64,000 bases of DNA from RGIG3178 sp963674495 (GTDB lineage Bacteria > Bacillota > Clostridia > Christensenellales > QAND01), in the NCBI GenBank assembly GCA_963674495.2, contig CAXXLG010000001.1:620001-684000 (forward strand), in the 5' to 3' direction. Under the pieces are notes generated by a model. The model searched no databases and was not told where the DNA came from. It saw nothing but the letters and a program-made list of their open reading frames with translations. This document shows positions 42,816 to 51,985 of the stretch, piece after piece. Positions within the stretch are counted from its first letter, which is position 1; each line of letters opens with the position of its first letter. Both the position numbers and the translations under genes were made by a program.

Positions 42816-43802
42816 TTACTTGGCAAGAAATGTTTCGCGGATTTTTGCATCCAGTTCATTGCACAATTCGGGATTGTCGATCAAAAACTGGCGGGCACTT
42901 TCTTTTCCCTGCCCAATGCGCGTATCCTCATATGAGTACCATGATCCGCTTTTCTGAATGAGTTCGTATTCTACCGCCATGTCTAAAATCGATCCCTCAC
43001 GCGAAATACCATGTCCGTAGATTATATCAAACTCTGCTACCTTGAACGGCGGCGCAATTTTATTTTTGACCACTCTGACCTTGGTGCGATTGCCGATCAC
43101 ATCGGTGCCGTTTTTAAGCTGTTCTTTACGCCGAATATCCAAGCGTACCGTGGCATAGAATTTCAGAGCACGTCCGCCGCTTGTTGTCTCGGGATTCCCG
43201 AACATAACACCTATTTTTTCTCGCAACTGGTTGATAAAAATCACGGCGGTGTTTGATTTGCTGATGACACCAGCGAGCTTTCGGAGTGCCTGGCTCATAA
43301 GACGTGCCTGTAAGCCCACATGACTATCTCCCATATCCCCTTCAATTTCAGCTTTGGGAACAAGTGCCGCCACTGAATCAATGACAATGATGTCGATGGC
43401 GCCGCTGCGCACAAGTGCCTCGCAGATATCCAGTGCCTGTTCTCCCGTGTCGGGTTGCGATACGTATAAGTCATCCGTTTCAACGCCCAGCGCTTTTGCA
43501 TAAACAGCGTCCAATGCATGCTCTGCATCGATAAATGCGGCTGTACCGCCTACTTTCTGTGCCTCTGCAATGGCATGAAGCGCCAGCGTTGTCTTACCTG
43601 ACGATTCAGGTCCATAGATCTCGATGATTCGCCCACGTGGCAATCCTCCGATGCCCAACGCCAAATCCAGTTCGAGGCAGCCGGTAGAAATCGAGCCGAT
43701 GCCAAGGTTGATTGGAGATTGGCCCAGCTTCATCACTGCGCCTTTGCCAAACTGCTTTTCAATCTGGCTCAGTGCCATGTCCAATGCTTTCTGTTTTTCC
43801 AT
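42816..43802 (-). CDS. recA: Recombinase RecA
   Basis: ATP-dependent strand-exchange protein and SOS coprotease. The 328-residue protein has Walker A GPESSGKTTLALHA, Walker B IIVIDSVAAL, SHVGLQARLMSQALRK and the loop 2 region GNPETTSGG. It ends at RETFLAK and lacks the acidic tail of many RecAs. I chose the ATG seven bases after GGAGG, not the GTG just before it. It follows cinA by 23 bp with no promoter or SOS box that I can see. Confidence 0.97.
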   Translation of the reverse strand: MEKQKALDMALSQIEKQFGKGAVMKLGQSPINLGIGSISTGCLELDLALGIGGLPRGRIIEIYGPESSGKTTLALHAIAEAQKVGGTAAFIDAEHALDAVYAKALGVETDDLYVSQPDTGEQALDICEALVRSGAIDIIVIDSVAALVPKAEIEGDMGDSHVGLQARLMSQALRKLAGVISKSNTAVIFINQLREKIGVMFGNPETTSGGRALKFYATVRLDIRRKEQLKNGTDVIGNRTKVRVVKNKIAPPFKVAEFDIIYGHGISREGSILDMAVEYELIQKSGSWYSYEDTRIGQGKESARQFLIDNPELCNELDAKIRETFLAK

Positions 43803-43825
43803 CACTTTGCCTCCATAATGTATAA

Positions 43826-45070
43826 TCAGATTTCGTCCAATATTCTTTGCCTTAACAGATTCAATGCGTTTGCGACCGCTCGAGCGCGGATACGCGTACG
43901 GTCGCCGTTGAAATTGAAACGGTATGCCACTACGCCGTTTTTATCCGCAACGGCTATGTATACGGTACCCACTGGCTTACCCAGTGTACCGCCATCCGGC
44001 CCTGCAATACCTGTGGTTGCAATGCCGTAGTCCGCGCTGGCATGAGAGCGAACATTCTGTGCCATGGCTCTGGCTACCTCATCACTAACCGCGCCATGGG
44101 CTTCAATCAACGACACCGGCACGTTGAGCAACCGGATCTTGGCCTCGTTGCTGTACGATACGATGCCTTCCATCAAAAATACTGAAGCGCCGGCGCGTTG
44201 CACCAACAAGGACGTAAGCCAGCCACCTGTGCAGCTTTCGGCCACAGCAAGCGTTCTATTTTTATCGATCAGCATCTGCGCTACCACTTCATGCAGTTCG
44301 AGTTCGCCAACTTCATACACAGCGGAACCCAGCCGTCTGAGCACCTCCGCCTGCACGGGTGCCATGATCGCTTCCGCGTCTTCACCCTTTTTACACTTCG
44401 CGGTGATACGTACCTGAACATCATTGTTTGTGATATACGTGGCCAACGTGGGATTGGTTTGATTCTTGATCAAATCCTCAAGCATGGAAGCAACGGTGCT
44501 CTCGCCGACACCTAATATACGCACATAATGCGATACCAGCACGTGTTCTGACAACGATTCCAAAAACGGTTTGACGTGATTCTTGAACATATGGGACATC
44601 TCGGACGGAGGTCCGGGCATAACAATGGCAATCTTACCGTCCTTCTCCATGATGCATCCCGGCGCTGTGCCCCGTGGGTTTGACATAATGATGGCACCTT
44701 GTGGGATCATGGCCTGTTTCCTGTTGATCTGTGCCATGGGCGCTTTGTGGTTGTAGCGTTGCATGCGTTCCGTAAGTGTTTTGAGGCATTCTTCGTTCAT
44801 ATAAAGCGGCAATCCCATCAGGTTCGCTACGGTTTCTTTGGTGATATCATCCTCCGTCGGCCCCAGTCCGCCGGTGGTGATCACTACGTCGCTACGTTCA
44901 AGTGCCTGTGCCAGTGCCTGATGCATTCGTTGGGGGTTGTCACCAACCGTGGATTTATAAAAAACATCAATGCCCATGCTGGACAGTTCCTTTGAAAGAT
45001 AGGCCGAATTGGTATCCACGATCTGTCCCATCAGAAGCTCCGTTCCCACGGATATCAGTTCTGCGATCAT
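43826..45070 (-). CDS. cinA: CinA-like competence/damage-inducible protein
   Basis: A 414-residue protein with an N-terminal MoaB-like domain (ISVGTELLMGQIVDTNSAYL, TTGGLGPTEDDITKE, MPGPPSEM) and a C-terminal NMN/PncC-type amidohydrolase domain (VAESCTGGWLTSLL, GIATTGIAGPDGGT, GTVYIAVADK). CinA family members act on ADP-ribose and NMN; the role with RecA is only suggested by the conserved cinA-recA linkage. The ATG at 45070 has GGAGG upstream; the 18 codons before it lack conservation. Confidence 0.94.
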   Translation of the reverse strand: MIAELISVGTELLMGQIVDTNSAYLSKELSSMGIDVFYKSTVGDNPQRMHQALAQALERSDVVITTGGLGPTEDDITKETVANLMGLPLYMNEECLKTLTERMQRYNHKAPMAQINRKQAMIPQGAIIMSNPRGTAPGCIMEKDGKIAIVMPGPPSEMSHMFKNHVKPFLESLSEHVLVSHYVRILGVGESTVASMLEDLIKNQTNPTLATYITNNDVQVRITAKCKKGEDAEAIMAPVQAEVLRRLGSAVYEVGELELHEVVAQMLIDKNRTLAVAESCTGGWLTSLLVQRAGASVFLMEGIVSYSNEAKIRLLNVPVSLIEAHGAVSDEVARAMAQNVRSHASADYGIATTGIAGPDGGTLGKPVGTVYIAVADKNGVVAYRFNFNGDRTRIRARAVANALNLLRQRILDEI

Positions 45071-45080
45071 ACATTTCCTC

Positions 45081-45953
45081 CTATTTGACGCGCAATTGTT
45101 GCTTGCGTGAACGTAATCCGACATCTACCATCGACCATACGGCGATAACGGCGCTGAGCATAAACCATACAAGGCCCATTCCTGCCCAACAGGTACCGCC
45201 AAACCACAATGTGAACAGTAGGACGGTTGTAGCCAAAAAACAAAGGCATTCGCTTGGTCGCGTCGGTATGTGCCGTCCGTTTGCCGAAGACATCGCCCGA
45301 ATACCGCTTATGATATTGTCTTTTCCTATAATCAGCATGGCCACAAGACCCGGCATCCGCCCAAGGCCAATGAGGATAAACAGAAGATAGGCCGTGAACA
45401 GTTTGTCGATAAAGGATATAACAAAGGGGGTTAACAGTTTTCCCCTGCAGACATGCTCGTTGGCATATAGGTAATCCACCAAGCTCCATACAGTCGTCAG
45501 CACGCCAGCCGCCAAAAATACATGGCCAACGATATCCAGATTAAACAGATACGCACCATAGGCAAGCAATTGAAGCAGCGTTTTGATCTTCCCGCTCTTT
45601 CTTGCGGCAACAACCAATTGATGATCGGCTGCCGTGATGCGCATGGCGCTGACGATGATGTCGCGGGTCACCAGAACAATGCCGATCCATGCCGGGAACT
45701 TGTGCCAGCCGATCAGAACGATCATGGCTGCGCTGGTTAAAAGCTTGTCCGCAATGGGATCAATCAGTTTACCAAAGTCCGTAACCTGATTGTACCGTCT
45801 TGCAATGTGTCCGTCCACCGTATCGGTAAGCGACGCCAACATGAAAACGACCGCCGCATAATAATTCCAATTTGGAAAGGCGAATGCCGCAATCGCAACG
45901 ATGGCGGGAGCAAAAACAATACGCGATAGTGTAAATTTATTTGCCAGTGTCAT
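45081..45953 (-). CDS. pgsA: CDP-diacylglycerol-glycerol-3-phosphate 3-phosphatidyltransferase, with C-terminal duplication
   Basis: A membrane enzyme making phosphatidylglycerophosphate from CDP-DAG. The N-terminal about 180 residues are a normal PgsA: KFTLSRI and the catalytic signature DGHIARRYNQVTDFGKLIDPIADKL (Asp-Gly-x2-Ala-Arg-x8-Gly-x3-Asp-x3-Asp). A second half of about 110 residues follows and aligns with the first from the GKL...DKL point on: IDKLFTAYLLFILIGLGRMP against ADKLLTSAAMIVLIGWHKFP, then IIGKDNIISGIR against LVTRDIIVSAMR. It lacks the DGxxAR site. Total 290 residues against the usual 180-190. Start ATG overlaps the rimO end. Confidence 0.92.
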   Translation of the reverse strand: MTLANKFTLSRIVFAPAIVAIAAFAFPNWNYYAAVVFMLASLTDTVDGHIARRYNQVTDFGKLIDPIADKLLTSAAMIVLIGWHKFPAWIGIVLVTRDIIVSAMRITAADHQLVVAARKSGKIKTLLQLLAYGAYLFNLDIVGHVFLAAGVLTTVWSLVDYLYANEHVCRGKLLTPFVISFIDKLFTAYLLFILIGLGRMPGLVAMLIIGKDNIISGIRAMSSANGRHIPTRPSECLCFLATTVLLFTLWFGGTCWAGMGLVWFMLSAVIAVWSMVDVGLRSRKQQLRVK

Positions 45954-47271
45954 CTGTCTGTATCCCCCAATAATCATAGGCATCAGCACGCGTAATACGT
46001 GCTGAAATGATCATACCAATATCCGTTTTTCTGCAATTGTTGATATACATCACGCCATCCACTTCCGGCGCTTGCCAAATGGTCCGTCCTATGCCCTGTC
46101 CGTGGCTGTCCACAGTTTCAAGCAATACGTTGATTTCGCACCCTACCTGCTTTTGCCTTGCATGAAAGACCGCTCTTTGCTGTGTTGCAAGCAATTCGTC
46201 CCTGCGCTGTATTTTTGTCTGTTCGTCCCATTGGCCATCCATATCCGCCGCGCGCGTTCCATCCTCGCGCGAATAGGCGAAAACACCCACATGATCAAAA
46301 CAACGTTTTTCTATGAATTGTAGAAGTTGTTTATGCTGCGCTTCGCTTTCGTCGGGAAACCCCGTAATGAACGTGGTGCGCACAGTAAATGCGGTACGCC
46401 TGTTTTCTATGCGGTCCAGCAACGCGATGACGGTTTCGCTCGTCATAACCCGTCCCATACGGTGGAGAATGTCGTCGTTGATGTGCTGAAGGGGCATATC
46501 CAAATACGGGATGATGTTCGCAGTTCCCTCCATAACATCCAACAATGCCCCGCTGATGCGTTCGGGATACGCATACATCAGGCGAATCCATGGTATATCC
46601 AGTTTGCCCAACCGATCAAGCAGCTTGTGCAATACGAAGTCTCCATACAGATCCTTGCCGTAATAGGATGTATCCTGTGCGATCAGAACGATTTCCTTTA
46701 CGCCCTGTCTGGAAAACCGCTTGCATTCATGTACAATATCACCCATCGGTCGGCTGCGGTATGGCCCTCGGATTGCCGGTATCGCGCAGTAGCTGCAACG
46801 GTGGTCGCAACCTTCTGCGATTCGCACATACGCCAAATGCTTTGGCGTTGAAAGCACGCGCGCATCCGACGGTGTGGAAATCCGTTCGTACTCCTCTTGG
46901 TAAACGCCATTCAAAACCTGTTTTACAATTTCTTCAATCATGCCGTATTGATTGACGCCTACCCAACCGTCAACCTCCGGTATTTCCTTTGACAACGATT
47001 GCCGGTATCGCTGCGGCAGACAACCTGTCACAATGATTTTTGGCAGTGTATCCCCTTTTTTTTGCTGTACAATCTCCAAAATCGCATCAATGGATTCTTC
47101 CTTTGCAGATTGAATAAAAGCGCAGGTATTGATAATAACAACCTGTGCCTGTCCAATGTCGGTCGTAATCCGATAGCCTGCCCGTGTCAATACCGCGAGC
47201 ATCTGTTCCGTGTCCACCCTGTTTTTACTGCATCCGAGGGACACAACGCCGATTCGGATCTCCTCAGTCAA
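45937..47271 (-). CDS. rimO: Ribosomal protein S12 methylthiotransferase RimO
   Basis: A radical-SAM enzyme adding a methylthio group to an Asp of ribosomal protein S12. The 444-residue protein has VVSLGCSKNRVDTEQML, INTCAFI, the radical-SAM motif CDHRCSYC followed by AIPAIRGPYRSR, and a C-terminal TRAM domain. The RimO-type GCSKN and IPxIRGPYRSR distinguish it from MiaB. Start: TTG 47271 nine bases after AGGTGG, overlapping the ftsK end; an ATG at 47292 is less likely. Confidence 0.95.
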   Translation of the reverse strand: MTEEIRIGVVSLGCSKNRVDTEQMLAVLTRAGYRITTDIGQAQVVIINTCAFIQSAKEESIDAILEIVQQKKGDTLPKIIVTGCLPQRYRQSLSKEIPEVDGWVGVNQYGMIEEIVKQVLNGVYQEEYERISTPSDARVLSTPKHLAYVRIAEGCDHRCSYCAIPAIRGPYRSRPMGDIVHECKRFSRQGVKEIVLIAQDTSYYGKDLYGDFVLHKLLDRLGKLDIPWIRLMYAYPERISGALLDVMEGTANIIPYLDMPLQHINDDILHRMGRVMTSETVIALLDRIENRRTAFTVRTTFITGFPDESEAQHKQLLQFIEKRCFDHVGVFAYSREDGTRAADMDGQWDEQTKIQRRDELLATQQRAVFHARQKQVGCEINVLLETVDSHGQGIGRTIWQAPEVDGVMYINNCRKTDIGMIISARITRADAYDYWGIQTDDTGK

Positions 47272-49708
47272 GCGCGTTGTCCACCTTCCCATAAAGCTGT
47301 TGCTCGTATTCTGTCCGCGACATCAGCAGCTTACGCGGACGTGGCCCGTCCGGCGGTCCAATGATGCCCATATCCTCCATCTCATCCATCAGGCGCGCGG
47401 CCCGTCCGTAGCCAATACGCAATCTACGCTGAAGCAAAGACGTCGATCCCTGCCCCGCATTCAAGAACACATCCACGGCCTGGTTGAGAAGCGCCGTCTC
47501 CTCATCGGAAGCGGCTTCTTTGCCTTTATCATTTTCGGGCAAAGCGTTATTATCGATCTGTTCCATCACCGTATCGTCATATTGAGGCTGTTCGGTCTGA
47601 GCTTTCAGGAAGTTTGTAACAGCCTCTACCTCAGGGTCAGTGATCAGCGGCCCTTGGATACGGATGGGTTTGGGTGTGGTGGGCGATTGGAAGAGCATAT
47701 CGCCATAGCCTGACAGTTTTTCCGCACCGGATTGGTTCAGAATCGTTCTTGAATCCGTGGAGCTGGATACCGTCAACGCAATGCGAGACGGGAAATTTGC
47801 TTTGATCAACCCCGTAATAACATCCACACTGGGACGCTGCGTGGCAACCACGAGATGTACGCCTGCGGCCCGGCCCATCTGCGCTATGCGGCAGATGGCG
47901 TCCTCCACCTCGCGCGCAGCGGCCATCATCAGGTCCGCCAACTCATCGATGAATATCACCACATAAGGCAACGGTTCTTCATCCATCATCTTCATGATAT
48001 CGTTATACCGGCGAATATCCTTGGCACCCTTTTCAGCAAAAGCGTTGTATCGGCGCAACATTTCAGCCACACCCCAATGCAAGGCGCCCGCAGCCTTTTT
48101 AACATCGGTAACCACTGGTATCAGAAGATGAGGTATGCCGTTGTAGGCGGTAAACTCAACGACCTTTGGATCGATCATGATCATCTTCACCTCTTGAGGT
48201 GTTGATTTGAACAGAATACTTGCGATCATCGAGTTGACACACACACTTTTGCCGCTTCCCGTTGTACCCGCAATAAGAAGATGTGGCATACGCGATAGAT
48301 CAATGACCACATTGTTGCCCGCTATGTCCTTGCCCACCACCACGGCAAGCTTACTCTTGTTTGTTTTAAATGCTTTGCCTTCCAATATTTCGCGCAACAT
48401 GACTGGCTGACGTTCTTTGTTGGGTACTTCGATGCCGATTGCGTTTTTGCCCGGAATCGGCGCTTCAATGCGCACACCAGAGGCGGCGAGCGCCAGCGCG
48501 ATGTCATCTTGTAGATTTGCGATACGGTTGACGCGTACACCGGCGGCAGGTTGAACCTCAAACCTCGTGATTGAAGGCCCCACGCTGACGTTAACAACGC
48601 GAACGGATATAGCAAATTCCTCAAACGTCCGCTCGAGTAGCGCACTGGTGGCGTTGATCTCCGTCTGGGCCTGACGCCGACTGCGTGAACTTTGGGAAGC
48701 TGCGTGCGGCAGCATGCTCAGCGGTGGAATACGGTAGGACGATTGGGCCTTCTTTGATAACGATTTATCAATGGTATCTTGCGTTTCCTTTACAGCTTGC
48801 TGGGTTTCATCCTCTTTTATATGCGTAGATGAAAGTCTCTCAACGGCGCCGTGTGCTATCGTCTCCTGTACGGGTATGTCGTCCATTGTATCATCGGTGT
48901 CGTCCATTACAAATGATTTGGGAGACGCATGACGCGCAAGCCTTCCATCCATAGCGGATGGTGTATATTCACGCGTATGCGGCAATCCTGGAATAAACGT
49001 CAAATCATGTTCCGTAGAATCGGATGAATCATAACCGTGAATATCCTCATCGCCGACGGTGTACACATGAAGCCCGCCCCGGGTCTGCCCTTCCCCTTTG
49101 CTCTCGATCAACTGTTGATTGCGCGCTTCGAGCTTCTTTTCCTGACGCATCGTGGAACTCTCTTTCAAACGCTTGATCTTCTTGCTGGTATCATGATGCA
49201 TGGTACGGAAAGAAAGATTGGTTGCTATGAGCACACAGATCAAAATGATGGCAATGTTGACGATGTAGGCACCGATTAAACCAAACAGCAATTGTATCGG
49301 ATAGGTGATGACAGCGCCCAGTGCGCCACCGCCAATCCGCTCGTTTACACCAATTTCGTAGGAATTTTTTATAAAATCCGTAAATCCGACCGTATCGATG
49401 CGTTGTATGTATAAAAGATGCAGTATACTGATTATACTCAACGCAATAAATGCCCAGCATACCGCCTTTCCCAGTGGAATCTTCTTTTCGGCATAGATCA
49501 GAAGGTATACGCCCAACACAAACAGAAATCCCGGCAATACATACGCGGTACTGCCAAACACACCGAGACAGATGCGCCGCAGCGTATTTCCAAAAGCACC
49601 GCTCCCCGCTGCATATACGCCAAGGCCCAGCAAAATCGCTACGGCAATCAAAACGATACCGGTAATTTCTTCGGCCAGTATTCTTTTTTTTCTTTTTCGT
49701 GCGGCCAT
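47264..49708 (-). CDS. ftsK: DNA translocase FtsK/SpoIIIE
   Basis: A septal DNA pump. The 814-residue protein has four or so N-terminal membrane helices (to about residue 165), an acidic linker, the RecA-like motor with Walker A IAGTTGSGKSVCVNSMIA and Walker B VIFIDELADLMM, and a C-terminal winged-helix gamma domain (LQRRLRIGYGRAARLMDEMEDMG). Whether it is the vegetative FtsK or the sporulation SpoIIIE cannot be told from sequence alone. Followed directly by rimO. Its own promoter lies upstream. Confidence 0.95.
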   Translation of the reverse strand: MAARKRKKRILAEEITGIVLIAVAILLGLGVYAAGSGAFGNTLRRICLGVFGSTAYVLPGFLFVLGVYLLIYAEKKIPLGKAVCWAFIALSIISILHLLYIQRIDTVGFTDFIKNSYEIGVNERIGGGALGAVITYPIQLLFGLIGAYIVNIAIILICVLIATNLSFRTMHHDTSKKIKRLKESSTMRQEKKLEARNQQLIESKGEGQTRGGLHVYTVGDEDIHGYDSSDSTEHDLTFIPGLPHTREYTPSAMDGRLARHASPKSFVMDDTDDTMDDIPVQETIAHGAVERLSSTHIKEDETQQAVKETQDTIDKSLSKKAQSSYRIPPLSMLPHAASQSSRSRRQAQTEINATSALLERTFEEFAISVRVVNVSVGPSITRFEVQPAAGVRVNRIANLQDDIALALAASGVRIEAPIPGKNAIGIEVPNKERQPVMLREILEGKAFKTNKSKLAVVVGKDIAGNNVVIDLSRMPHLLIAGTTGSGKSVCVNSMIASILFKSTPQEVKMIMIDPKVVEFTAYNGIPHLLIPVVTDVKKAAGALHWGVAEMLRRYNAFAEKGAKDIRRYNDIMKMMDEEPLPYVVIFIDELADLMMAAAREVEDAICRIAQMGRAAGVHLVVATQRPSVDVITGLIKANFPSRIALTVSSSTDSRTILNQSGAEKLSGYGDMLFQSPTTPKPIRIQGPLITDPEVEAVTNFLKAQTEQPQYDDTVMEQIDNNALPENDKGKEAASDEETALLNQAVDVFLNAGQGSTSLLQRRLRIGYGRAARLMDEMEDMGIIGPPDGPRPRKLLMSRTEYEQQLYGKVDNALD

Positions 49709-49755
49709 GCTTGTCCCCTTCGATATGATGGTATAGGAATTTCCATACTCAAAAT

Positions 49756-49784
49756 ATTATACACAATTTCAACTGATTGCACAA
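49756..49784 (-). promoter_or_regulatory. Promoter of ftsK
   Basis: On the minus strand TTGTGC (49779-49784), a 17-bp spacer and a perfect TATAAT (49756-49761), about 48 bp before the ftsK start. The surrounding 280-bp gap also holds the dpaB terminator and AT-rich sequence with no gene. Confidence 0.6.
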
Positions 49785-49922
49785 ACAAATACGAGCTTAT
49801 GTTCGCAATTTGAGCCTGATACTCCTATGAGAAGAAGTGGTTGATCCACGTGCAATTACTGCATTATAATATATTATACCGTTAATTTACCATTGCAAAT
49901 ATTTCACATTCATACAAACATC

Positions 49923-49950
49923 AAAAAAGCCGACGATTGATGTCGGCTTT
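49923..49950 (-). terminator. Terminator of dpaA-dpaB
   Basis: AAAGCCGAC and GTCGGCTTT enclose a 7-base loop, followed on the minus strand by TTTTTTGA. Confidence 0.88.
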
Positions 49951-49992
49951 ATGCGTTTGCGTAATGCCAAGGCTTTTAATGCGCAGAATTGG

Positions 49993-50595
49993 CTACAAAA
50001 TACAGTCCCCGCTGCCCAGTAAAAGCGGCTGAAGTTGTTCGCCCAACAGCGCACTGCGCGCAGCCTGTACGATCAAAGCGAATCTGGATTGCAACGATGT
50101 GGACTTTACATTGCAATTGTCCTGTCCAAAAGGCACAAAGTATACATTTTTGGCATTGAGCAACAAACCAATGTTTTTGGCGTTACCTGATAGTCCGTCG
50201 TTGGTCGCAATGGCCAATAAAACCGGCCGGCGGTTGCGAAGATGCGATTTTGCCGCTATCAATGCGGGACTGTCCGAAATGGCGTTTGCCAGCTTTGCGA
50301 CCGTATTGCCCGTACACGGGGCAATGACGACCAAGTCAAGCAGTTTTTTAGGACCAATAGGCTCGACATCTACGATTTCATGTAGTGGCTCCATGCCGCA
50401 CAGTTCGGCTAGCTTTTTATGCAGCTCGGCGGCACTATAAAAACGCGTATCCGTCGTGTGGATCCGCTCAGACACAACCGGTGTCAATATGGCTCCACAC
50501 TCTTTCAATTCTTCAAAATACGGGTATACATCGTTCACAGTACAATGTGACCCCGTAACAACGATTCCGATCCGCTTCCCTCTCAATATGTCCAT
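49993..50595 (-). CDS. dpaB: Dipicolinate synthase subunit B (SpoVFB)
   Basis: A flavoprotein-fold subunit of dipicolinate synthase, which makes the spore-core chelator DPA in the mother cell. The 200-residue protein has IGIVVTGSHCTV, a central LDLVVIAPCTGNTVAKLANAISDSP of the flavoprotein family, RPVLLAIATNDGL and a C-terminal VYFVPFGQDN. Its ATG overlaps the dpaA end. Confidence 0.95.
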   Translation of the reverse strand: MDILRGKRIGIVVTGSHCTVNDVYPYFEELKECGAILTPVVSERIHTTDTRFYSAAELHKKLAELCGMEPLHEIVDVEPIGPKKLLDLVVIAPCTGNTVAKLANAISDSPALIAAKSHLRNRRPVLLAIATNDGLSGNAKNIGLLLNAKNVYFVPFGQDNCNVKSTSLQSRFALIVQAARSALLGEQLQPLLLGSGDCIL

Positions 50596-51413
50596 ATATG
50601 ATCCTCCCAGTTGCGTTCCATGGAACTTAGCATGACCTGTGCGGCACTTTGGGGAGAGATACGGCCGGGCAATCCGGATTCGAGACGGTATTCCATATGT
50701 GAAGGCATTTGTTCACGCTTGATGCCGTACGGTGCAGAAGCAAGCTCCATATAACCACAGCCACCCGCCGTGCCCACAAGCCATTTTGGATCGATACAGG
50801 GATATGGAACAGTATTAAACACCCAATTTGCACCCGTTAATGCTTGTGCGGCCTGCGAAAAGTCCACCGCCTTGATTCCCTGCCAATAAAAGCGCTCACG
50901 CATGGTTCGGTTTCGCGCGCATATGGTGACGGATGGCGTAAATGCCATAAGCAGCGGGCACAGTGCTTTGGCGATGCGGCCCGAGCCGATGATGATGCAA
51001 TGCGCCTGAAACAGACTCTTTTCACTGGTCTCGATACACCGCATCAACGCACCCTCCGCCGTCAATTGCGCATTGGCATATAGGTACATCTCATCGCCGA
51101 GGAATGACACCATTCGAATGTTTTTATGTGCCGCGAGCGTTTCCATCACTTCATCAGAGTGCCCGCAGAACAAAATGCAATCCGCTCCCATATCGTTGAT
51201 CACATCCGTCGCAGCGATTTGTTGGTATTTACCAGCAACTATGCCTCCGAGAAAATTCGCGGGCAACACGACGAACCGAGCATGTTGAACATCAGCTTTG
51301 CTGTAGTCATACAAATCGGTATACAGAAAATGACTTACATCTACCCACCTGTCCGACAACAGTTCGGTAAGACAAGCGCTGCGGCGGTCCCCGCCGATAA
51401 TGACTCCATCCAA
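50583..51413 (-). CDS. dpaA: Dipicolinate synthase subunit A (SpoVFA)
   Basis: NAD(P)-binding subunit of dipicolinate synthase. With the TTG start seven bases after GGGGAGGAG it has 276 residues and begins DGVIIGGDRRSACLTELL. It has a second Rossmann motif CIIIGSGRIAKALCPLL and the AFTPSVTICAR and NTVPYPCIDP motifs of the family. A sigma-K-like promoter lies just upstream. The position next to an M16 peptidase gene recalls the B. subtilis pnp-ylxY-mlpA-ymxH-spoVF region. Confidence 0.93.
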   Translation of the reverse strand: MDGVIIGGDRRSACLTELLSDRWVDVSHFLYTDLYDYSKADVQHARFVVLPANFLGGIVAGKYQQIAATDVINDMGADCILFCGHSDEVMETLAAHKNIRMVSFLGDEMYLYANAQLTAEGALMRCIETSEKSLFQAHCIIIGSGRIAKALCPLLMAFTPSVTICARNRTMRERFYWQGIKAVDFSQAAQALTGANWVFNTVPYPCIDPKWLVGTAGGCGYMELASAPYGIKREQMPSHMEYRLESGLPGRISPQSAAQVMLSSMERNWEDHIWTY

Positions 51414-51435
51414 AGCAATCTCCTCCCCTACGCAG

Positions 51436-51463
51436 TATCCTATGCCACCAATTGGTATTGGGT
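51436..51463 (-). promoter_or_regulatory. Sigma-K-like promoter of dpaA-dpaB
   Basis: On the minus strand AAC (the AC at 51462-51463), 17 bp and CATAGGATA (51436-51444). This fits the sigma-K consensus AC-N17-CATAnnnTA. spoVF of B. subtilis is sigma-K dependent, which supports the reading. The leader would be only about 16 nt. Confidence 0.6.
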
Positions 51464-51465
51464 TC

Positions 51466-51496
51466 AAAAAAAGAAAGAGCCGATATCGGCTCTTTC
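51466..51496 (-). terminator. Terminator of the NodB-M16-dUTPase unit
   Basis: GAAAGAGCCGAT and ATCGGCTCTTTC form a perfect 24-bp palindrome (51473-51496), with a run of seven T on the minus strand. It lies just ahead of the dpaA promoter. The 78 bp between it and the dUTPase gene hold nothing else. Confidence 0.85.
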
Positions 51497-51574
51497 CGTT
51501 GTTTAATAAGTGGATCCAATTGATTTCAAAACATCCTCGTTATGGTGATTCTGGCCTAATATTTGCGGCTATAG

Positions 51575-51934
51575 CTATTTGACAGCATAGCCCTGCTTGC
51601 TGCTCTTACCCTGCTGGCGGTCGAAATTCTCCTTGTTTTTCACGAGATATCTGTTGTGCAGCTCTTTCGCATCCATACCGGTTTTCAGGCACATGCTGAC
51701 AAAAAAGTGCAATACATCTACCATCTCTTCCTTCACGGCCTCCATATTGGTATCGGTGTGGTTTTTCCACCATTTAAAATTCGTTTCACGCAGCATCTCA
51801 CACAATTCAGAAACGATGGCAAGCGTTTCCTTCTGCATCCAATCGTCAAATGATATACTTTCCAAATGCCTGTTTTCGTGCAGCTCGCTGTCAAATGCGG
51901 CCTGCATGGCAAATATCTCTTCCAGCTTGTCCAT
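51575..51934 (-). CDS. Dimeric (MazG-like) dUTP diphosphatase
   Basis: A 119-residue all-alpha NTP pyrophosphatase of the type 2 dUTPase family. It shows DKLEEIFAMQAAFDSEL, WMQKETLAIVSELCEML (first Glu-x-x-Glu), NFKWWKNH, VKEEMVDVLHFFVSM (second acidic cluster) and YLVKNKENFDRQQG. It removes dUTP from the pool. ATG 51934 follows GGGGGC; ten codons upstream in frame are not conserved-looking. Confidence 0.9.
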   Translation of the reverse strand: MDKLEEIFAMQAAFDSELHENRHLESISFDDWMQKETLAIVSELCEMLRETNFKWWKNHTDTNMEAVKEEMVDVLHFFVSMCLKTGMDAKELHNRYLVKNKENFDRQQGKSSKQGYAVK

Positions 51935-51985
51935 ATAAATAATTGCCCCCTTTGATTGAAACATTTTCCTGTAAGCGTACCCGCT

